A stretch of 64,000 nt of DNA from Candidatus Peregrinibacteria bacterium (lineage in GTDB: Bacteria; Patescibacteriota; Gracilibacteria; UBA1369; 2-02-FULL-48-14), in NCBI GenBank assembly GCA_018658105.1, contig JABHVW010000001.1, forward strand, positions 62,001 to 126,000, in the 5' to 3' direction. The first letter of the stretch is position 1. Every line of letters starts with the position of its first letter. Shown one piece after another: positions 59,534 to 64,000 of this stretch. Made by a program: the position numbers and the translations under genes. Below the pieces are notes generated by a model. It was given only the letters and a program-made list of their open reading frames with translations. It did not search any database and was not told where the DNA came from.

Positions 59534-61174
59534 CTAGCTAAAGTCTACTAAGCCCAAATCTAGCTTAGTTTCGCCTTTCCAGTGGTTCTTTTTCAGCTCA
59601 ATGACTAGATTATTGGCTTTCCACAGCGCATCTTCGTGCTCTGCGAAGTTGAATGCTATGCCTGGGAACAGCTCTTTACCGTATTTCACTGTGAATTTTA
59701 GGTGTTTTTGGTCCTTGCCTACTAGGCGTGTGCTGATAATTTTGGCATTTTCTAGCAAGAAAAGTGGCTTTGGATTTGCCATTCCGAATGGAGCAAAGCT
59801 TGAAATTTTGTCTAGATCGGCCAAAGTTAGTTCTTCTGGATTTAAGACACAATCAAGCTTGAGTGGCGATTTAATAATGTTTTTCTTCATGAAGGCCTCG
59901 GCATATTCGTGAAGTTTTGTGGTGAACTCCTCTAAGTTTTCTTTTTTCAGGTGGAAGCCGGCTGCTTGTTCGTGGCCGCCGAATCCGACTAAAATGTGTT
60001 CGGTAATTTTTAGTGCATGCACAGCGTGGAAGCCGGGTAAGCTTCGGGCTGAGCCAACAAGTGAGTCGCCGCGATCTTCCATTATGAATGCGGGCTTTTG
60101 ATATTTTTCTTGGAGGCGGCCGGCGATTAAGCCTACTATTCCGCTGGACCAGCCTTTGCCGGCCGCAATTATTATTGCTTTGCTCAAATCTATAGATGCT
60201 TCTGCTTCTTTTAAGATTTCTTCTGTCATTTTGCGGCGCTTCAAGTTTAGCTCTTCGAGCTTTTGTGATTTCTCATGTGCGTCTTGGCCTTCTGCAAGAA
60301 GGGTTTGAAGAGTCCAGTAAGGGTCGTCTATGCGACCAGATGCGTTGAGACGTGGGCCGATTTGAAAGCCAATTGTGTCGCTAGTGAAAGCACCTTTGTC
60401 ATAGCTGCCAGTTCTTTCGAGAATAGCGCGAAGCCCATCCCAATGAGTTTTTTCGAGCTGCTTTAAGCCAAGTTTTACAATGGTGCGATTTTCGCCGATA
60501 AGTGGAACGCAATCCGCAACGGTGCCAAGGCTGGCGAGGTCTATAAAGCGAGGTATCAGATCTTCATTTTCGGTTTTGATCAAAAGTGCACAAGCTAATT
60601 TGAATGCAACTCCGCTGCCAGATAATTTTTTAAATGGATAGTCTGGTGCGAGGTTTGGGTGAAGAATTGCAAAGGCTTCTGGGATTTTACTTGGAATTGT
60701 ATGGTGGTCTGTAATTATTACATCGAGATTATTTTCTTGGGCGTGGGCCACTTCTGCAGGGCAGGAAATTCCGAGATCTACAGTAATTACGATTGCAACA
60801 TTTTGTTCGATTAGTTCATCGATATATTTTTTATGAAGACCGTAGCCATCTTTTAAGCGATGTGGAATTCGGTATGAAACTTCCGCGCCGATGAAGCGCA
60901 AAGTGTGAACTAAAAGCGCTGTGCCGCTTGTTCCGTCTACATCGTAATCGCCGTAAACAACGATGCGTTCACGTGCATTTATTGCATTTTGAATTCGAGT
61001 TGTCGCGCGCTCCATGTCTTTGAAAAGGAAAGGATCGTGGAGGTCGCTCACTTTTGCTTCAGCAAAAAATGTTCCTGGATTTTCAACGGTACGAGCCGCA
61101 AGTAAAGTAGACCACAAAGTTTCTCCTGGCTGTCTTTTGTAATTTAGCTGCCATTCTTTTCCTAAAATACTCAT
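59534..61174 (-). CDS. recJ: Single-stranded-DNA exonuclease RecJ
   Basis: 546 residues, 5'-3' ssDNA exonuclease in repair and recombination. VYGDYDVDGTSGTALLV (motif I), VDLGISCPAEVA, ITDHHTIPSKIPEAF (DHH), FQIGPRLNASGRIDD and the DHHA1 loop VGFGGHEQAAGFHLKK are all present, with an OB-like C-terminus. Its ATG is 3 bp from the mazG stop, and mazG overlaps miaA, so three genes form an operon. Downstream the DHH phosphoesterase has its own promoter. Confidence 0.96.
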   Translation of the reverse strand: MSILGKEWQLNYKRQPGETLWSTLLAARTVENPGTFFAEAKVSDLHDPFLFKDMERATTRIQNAINARERIVVYGDYDVDGTSGTALLVHTLRFIGAEVSYRIPHRLKDGYGLHKKYIDELIEQNVAIVITVDLGISCPAEVAHAQENNLDVIITDHHTIPSKIPEAFAILHPNLAPDYPFKKLSGSGVAFKLACALLIKTENEDLIPRFIDLASLGTVADCVPLIGENRTIVKLGLKQLEKTHWDGLRAILERTGSYDKGAFTSDTIGFQIGPRLNASGRIDDPYWTLQTLLAEGQDAHEKSQKLEELNLKRRKMTEEILKEAEASIDLSKAIIIAAGKGWSSGIVGLIAGRLQEKYQKPAFIMEDRGDSLVGSARSLPGFHAVHALKITEHILVGFGGHEQAAGFHLKKENLEEFTTKLHEYAEAFMKKNIIKSPLKLDCVLNPEELTLADLDKISSFAPFGMANPKPLFLLENAKIISTRLVGKDQKHLKFTVKYGKELFPGIAFNFAEHEDALWKANNLVIELKKNHWKGETKLDLGLVDFS

Positions 61175-61177
61175 GAT

Positions 61178-61561
61178 TTATTTATTAGCTTTCTTTTCTT
61201 TTTCTTTATTTTTCATCCAGAGTTCTAGTGCCTCTTCTGCTGTTTCGGCTTTGTCTGTTCCAAAAACCCAAGTGTGACGGCGAACTAATTTTTCTGCGGC
61301 ACCTTCTAGCACATCTTTCATGTCGAACTTTTTATCTTCGGCTGCGATGTTTGTCATCATGACCAAAGTGAAAAGCAGGTCACCTATTTCCTCTTGAATG
61401 TCTTCTGCTTTACCGGACTCAATTGCTTCGGCGACCTCTTGAGCTTCTTCTAAAACGCAGGCTTTGAGCGATTCGATTGTTTGTTCTTGATCCCAAGGAC
61501 AGCCACCTTTTGCGCGGAGCTTTAGGCATATTTCAACTAGGTCTTTAAACTTAAGATGCAT
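61178..61561 (-). CDS. mazG: MazG-family nucleoside triphosphate pyrophosphohydrolase
   Basis: 127 residues, one MazG domain (E. coli MazG has two). CPWDQEQTIESLKACVLEEA and EEIGDLLFTLVMMTNIA give the EExxE/ExxD metal site. RRHTWVFGTDKAETAEEALE matches the common RRHPHVFG end. It hydrolyses NTPs, possibly ppGpp-like or damaged nucleotides. It overlaps miaA by 11 bp; recJ follows by 3 bp. Confidence 0.95.
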   Translation of the reverse strand: MHLKFKDLVEICLKLRAKGGCPWDQEQTIESLKACVLEEAQEVAEAIESGKAEDIQEEIGDLLFTLVMMTNIAAEDKKFDMKDVLEGAAEKLVRRHTWVFGTDKAETAEEALELWMKNKEKEKKANK

Positions 61562-62501
61562 TGCTTTCTTTTGTTAGTGCGAAAAATTCTTCTGGCTCAA
61601 TCCAATATAGATCTTCTTCTTTGCGAAACCAAGTGAACTGGCGCTTTGCGAAATTGCGCGTATTTTGCTTTAACTGATCTTTGCATTCTTCGAGGGGTTT
61701 ATCACCCTTTAAATATGGAAAATATTCTTTGTATCCGAGTGCAGACATCGACTGTAATTCTTCGCCGTAACCTTCAGCCTGGAGACTTTTGATTTCGTTT
61801 AATAGGCCTTCTTCGATTTGTTCGTCGATTCTGTTATTTATACGTTCGTACAAAATTTCGCGATCCCATGAGATTGCGATTTTGAAAACATGATATGGTG
61901 GCTTACCTTTTGCACTTGGCTTTGGCTTTTTTGTTTGGAGTACGATTTCGAGAGCGCGTGCAACATAACGAACATTATTCGGGTGAATTTTTGCAGCACT
62001 AGCTGGGTCGAGGTCTAGAAGCATTTTGTATAATTTTTCTTTGCCACCTTTTTCATATTCTGCTTGAAGTTCATCACGGATTTCTTGATTTGGTGGAGCG
62101 GCAGGTAGCTCGTAATTTTGAATTACTGAATTTATGTAGAGGCCCGTTCCCCCGCAAATGATTGGTACTTTTTTTCGTCTGTGAATATCTTCAATTGCCT
62201 GAGTTGCCTCTCGCTTAAAATCTGCCATTGTGAAATTTTGATCAGGATTCCGAATGTCGATGAGATGATGTTTTACCTGTTTTCGCTCGTTAACTGTTAC
62301 TTTGTCTGTGCCGATGTTCATCTTTTTATAAACCTGAGCTGAGTCTGCAGAAATTATCTCACCATCAAAATGCTTTGCGATTGCAAGGCTCAGAGAAGTT
62401 TTGCCAGATGCTGTTGGACCACAAATTACGATGAGTGCTTTTTCATCCTTTTTTTGAACTTCACGAAGGAAGAGAGTTAGATGATGAAAAAGGTCAGTCA
62501 T
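61551..62501 (-). CDS. miaA: tRNA dimethylallyltransferase
   Basis: 316 residues; adds the dimethylallyl group to A37 of UNN-decoding tRNAs. Walker A CGPTASGKTSLSLAIAKHF, substrate part IISADSAQVYKKMNIGTDK, HHLIDIRNPDQNFTMADF, CGGTGLYINSVI and the C-terminal KRQFTWFRKEEDLYWIE fit the family. The start overlaps the upstream small gene by 8 bp. First core gene of the miaA-mazG-recJ run. No C2H2 zinc extension. Confidence 0.97.
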   Translation of the reverse strand: MTDLFHHLTLFLREVQKKDEKALIVICGPTASGKTSLSLAIAKHFDGEIISADSAQVYKKMNIGTDKVTVNERKQVKHHLIDIRNPDQNFTMADFKREATQAIEDIHRRKKVPIICGGTGLYINSVIQNYELPAAPPNQEIRDELQAEYEKGGKEKLYKMLLDLDPASAAKIHPNNVRYVARALEIVLQTKKPKPSAKGKPPYHVFKIAISWDREILYERINNRIDEQIEEGLLNEIKSLQAEGYGEELQSMSALGYKEYFPYLKGDKPLEECKDQLKQNTRNFAKRQFTWFRKEEDLYWIEPEEFFALTKESNAS

Positions 62502-62688
62502 TGCTTGGATTTAATAGTTTACGTAGTTCTGCTATGCGATCTCTTACTGTCTGATCTGGATCGTAGTAACAGTGTAAGAACCTTAACTCTTGCTCTGGAG
62601 TAAGTATTGTAGGTGGTTTAGGGTTTACGGCTGGTAAACCTTCACTTGATGCCCAACAATCCCCATCTAAATCTAGCCAAAGCCCCAT
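62494..62688 (-). CDS. Small hypothetical protein (64 residues)
   Basis: MGLWLDLDGDCWASSEGLPA begins it; a helical C-terminus (LTPEQELRFLHCYYDPD...RIAELRKLLNPSND) follows. It ends in TGA 8 bp inside miaA, so translation is probably coupled and it heads the miaA-mazG-recJ operon. No -10 at the usual distance from its ATG is clear (TAAAAT is 3 nt away). No family recognised. Confidence 0.65.
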   Translation of the reverse strand: MGLWLDLDGDCWASSEGLPAVNPKPPTILTPEQELRFLHCYYDPDQTVRDRIAELRKLLNPSND

Positions 62689-62757
62689 ATTATTTTAGTT
62701 AAAATACTTTACTTATCTGCTAATTTTCATTAGAAGGATACTACCCTAAAAGATTTT

Positions 62758-64000
62758 ATGCAAAATGGCAAACCTGAAATTATGGCGCCGGTTGGTTCAT
62801 TCGCTTCCCTTGCGGCTGCGATAAAGGCTGGTTGTGACAGTGTTTACTTTGGAGTAGCGCAGTTGAACATGCGAGCGAGGTCTTCTCACAACTTTAGTTT
62901 GGAGGAGCTTAAAGAAGTTGCTGACACTTGTAATGAGGCTGGGATTCGGTCTTATGTGACTATGAACACTCTGCTTTATCAACATGATTTGGCACTGATG
63001 CGATCTATTGTTTCTACTGCAAAAGAGGCTGGAATTTCTGCAGTAATTATTCAAGATATTGCTGCGATGCAATATGCTAGTGAGATTGGAATGCCGATTC
63101 AGGCGTCGACTCAGCTTTCGATTTCGAACTATGAAAGTGTGAAATTTTATTCTAAGTTTGCAGATACAATTGTTTTGGCACGTGAGCTGGACTTGAAAAT
63201 GATGAAGAGTATTTGTGATTCAATTGCTGAAGATGATTTACGTGGGCCATCTGGTGAGTTAATTAAAATTGAGGTTTTTGTACATGGTGCACTTTGTATC
63301 GCTCAGAGTGGGCGTTGCCAAATGAGCCTTTTGCAAAATAATACATCGGCTCAGCGTGGAGCGTGTTTACAAGAGTGCAGAAAGTCTTACAAAGTGATTG
63401 ATGAAGAGACTGGAATGGAAATGAAGATTCGAGATTCACAAGTTTTGAGCCCTAAAGATTTATGTTGTTTGCCATTTTTGGATGAGCTTGTTGCGACTGG
63501 TGTTTCTGTTTTTAAAATTGAGGGCCGTGGTCGCTCACCACAATATGTAGACACTGTTGTTCGCGTATATCGAGAAGCGCTTGATTCAATTATTGCCGGA
63601 GAATTTAGTGAAGTACAAAAGGCAGATTGGATGAAACGTCTTGAGTCTGTTTTCAATCGTGGATTTACAGATGGATATTATCTTGGGAAATCTTTGCCGG
63701 ATTGGAGCGGACCGTCTGGAAATAAATCTACTGAAGAGCGTGTGTTTGTTGGAATCGTGAATCACTATTTTCCAAAGGCTGGAATTGCCGAATTGAATGT
63801 TCAGGCTCACAGAATCAAGCGCGGTGATAAATTAGTAATTATGGGTAAGACGACTGGTGTTTTGTATGAAGATGTTGAAGATATTATGCGTGATGGTGTT
63901 GAAGGAAAGCTTGAAGAGAGTGAGAAATCTGACATGGTAACTGTGCCAGTTTCGGATAGAGTTCGCCGGAATGATAAAATTTATTTGCTACGGAAGCGTG
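62758..64000 (+). CDS. Peptidase U32-family protein (TrhP/RlhA-like), truncated at the window edge
   Basis: At least 414 codons; the 3' end lies beyond the window. Family features: PEIMAPVGSFASLAAAIKAG, CDSVYFGVAQLNMRARS, VFVHGALCIAQSGRCQMSLL and GACLQECRKSYKVIDEETG, with the Cys set proposed to bind an iron-sulfur cluster in tRNA/rRNA hydroxylation members, then FKIEGRGRSPQYVDTVVRVY. By family it may hydroxylate U34 of tRNA or C2501 of 23S rRNA, or act as a protease. The ATG at 62758 has GATACT 15 nt upstream and no clear Shine-Dalgarno. Confidence 0.9.
   Translation, partial: MQNGKPEIMAPVGSFASLAAAIKAGCDSVYFGVAQLNMRARSSHNFSLEELKEVADTCNEAGIRSYVTMNTLLYQHDLALMRSIVSTAKEAGISAVIIQDIAAMQYASEIGMPIQASTQLSISNYESVKFYSKFADTIVLARELDLKMMKSICDSIAEDDLRGPSGELIKIEVFVHGALCIAQSGRCQMSLLQNNTSAQRGACLQECRKSYKVIDEETGMEMKIRDSQVLSPKDLCCLPFLDELVATGVSVFKIEGRGRSPQYVDTVVRVYREALDSIIAGEFSEVQKADWMKRLESVFNRGFTDGYYLGKSLPDWSGPSGNKSTEERVFVGIVNHYFPKAGIAELNVQAHRIKRGDKLVIMGKTTGVLYEDVEDIMRDGVEGKLEESEKSDMVTVPVSDRVRRNDKIYLLRKR

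Noticed and set aside
1-64000. Genetic code 25 (UGA as glycine), as in Gracilibacteria and Absconditabacteria
   Set aside because: Glycines in conserved motifs are GGN, TGA ends several genes at exact ATGA overlaps, and no long frame needs an in-frame TGA.

Overview
The window looks like chromosomal core DNA of a Patescibacteria/CPR bacterium, most like the Peregrinibacteria-Gracilibacteria branch. This is inferred from compact, AT-rich gene packing, three SLH-domain surface proteins, pilin-like genes, and a Cys-rich family (23918-25543) that I recall only from CPR genomes. TGA is used as an ordinary stop, four times inside short overlaps with the next start codon, so code 25 (UGA=Gly) does not apply here.

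Layout. 1-6050: an open frame cut by the edge, the rpsO-pnp pair with an intergenic terminator, a CorA-like transporter, membrane proteins and a cyclic-nucleotide-binding protein. 6098-13187: leuS, then three pilin-like genes, the last overlapping a CHASE2-adenylate cyclase. 13199-20176: rsmI, tsaB, a 915-residue amidase-SpoIID fusion, thioredoxin, a Na+/H+ antiporter and rnhA. 20177-20776: non-coding, with tRNA-Gly(UCC), a duplicated hairpin unit and a 21-nt duplication of the tRNA 3' end. 20777-31000: accessory-like, with a sensor gene broken by an amber codon, a methyltransferase, a Cys-rich protein, an M29-like aminopeptidase, an orphan P-loop ATPase, a GCS2-like protein, a class II Fic protein with a repeat-rich upstream region, and yggS. 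31031-39531: helicase plus ABC-F pair, SLH-M23 peptidase, FG-GAP/SLH protein, a coiled-coil membrane protein and ung. 39532-47760: a 35-codon ORF with a strong promoter, beta-CASP nuclease, capA-rlmH, an unknown membrane protein, an RlmD-like methyltransferase, an M23 peptidase and a CCA-adding enzyme. 47860-57117: an unknown protein behind a palindrome, tsaD, hisS, an SLH protein, a lipoprotein-malic enzyme pair, and a 750-residue HExxH protein coupled to a 47-residue coiled-coil protein. 57243-64000: yebC, a DHH phosphoesterase, a recJ-mazG-miaA operon, and a U32-family gene cut by the right edge.

The most general signal is in the promoters. At more than a dozen genes a -10 box, often with an upstream TG and often with a -35 about 17 nt away, ends exactly 6 or 7 nt before the start codon. 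Transcription would then begin at the start codon itself, giving leaderless mRNAs. Several divergent gene pairs carry two such promoters within 30-60 bp. This also settles many start codons, which I shortened accordingly. Shine-Dalgarno sequences are rarely visible. Genes inside operons are instead joined by ATGA, TAATG or 1-bp junctions.

Themes: wall and surface remodelling (amidase-SpoIID, two M23 proteins, CapA, SLH proteins), cAMP signalling beside pilin genes, and tRNA/rRNA modification (tsaB, tsaD, miaA, rsmI, rlmH, rlmD-like, cca). All functions are read from sequence motifs; no database search was possible.
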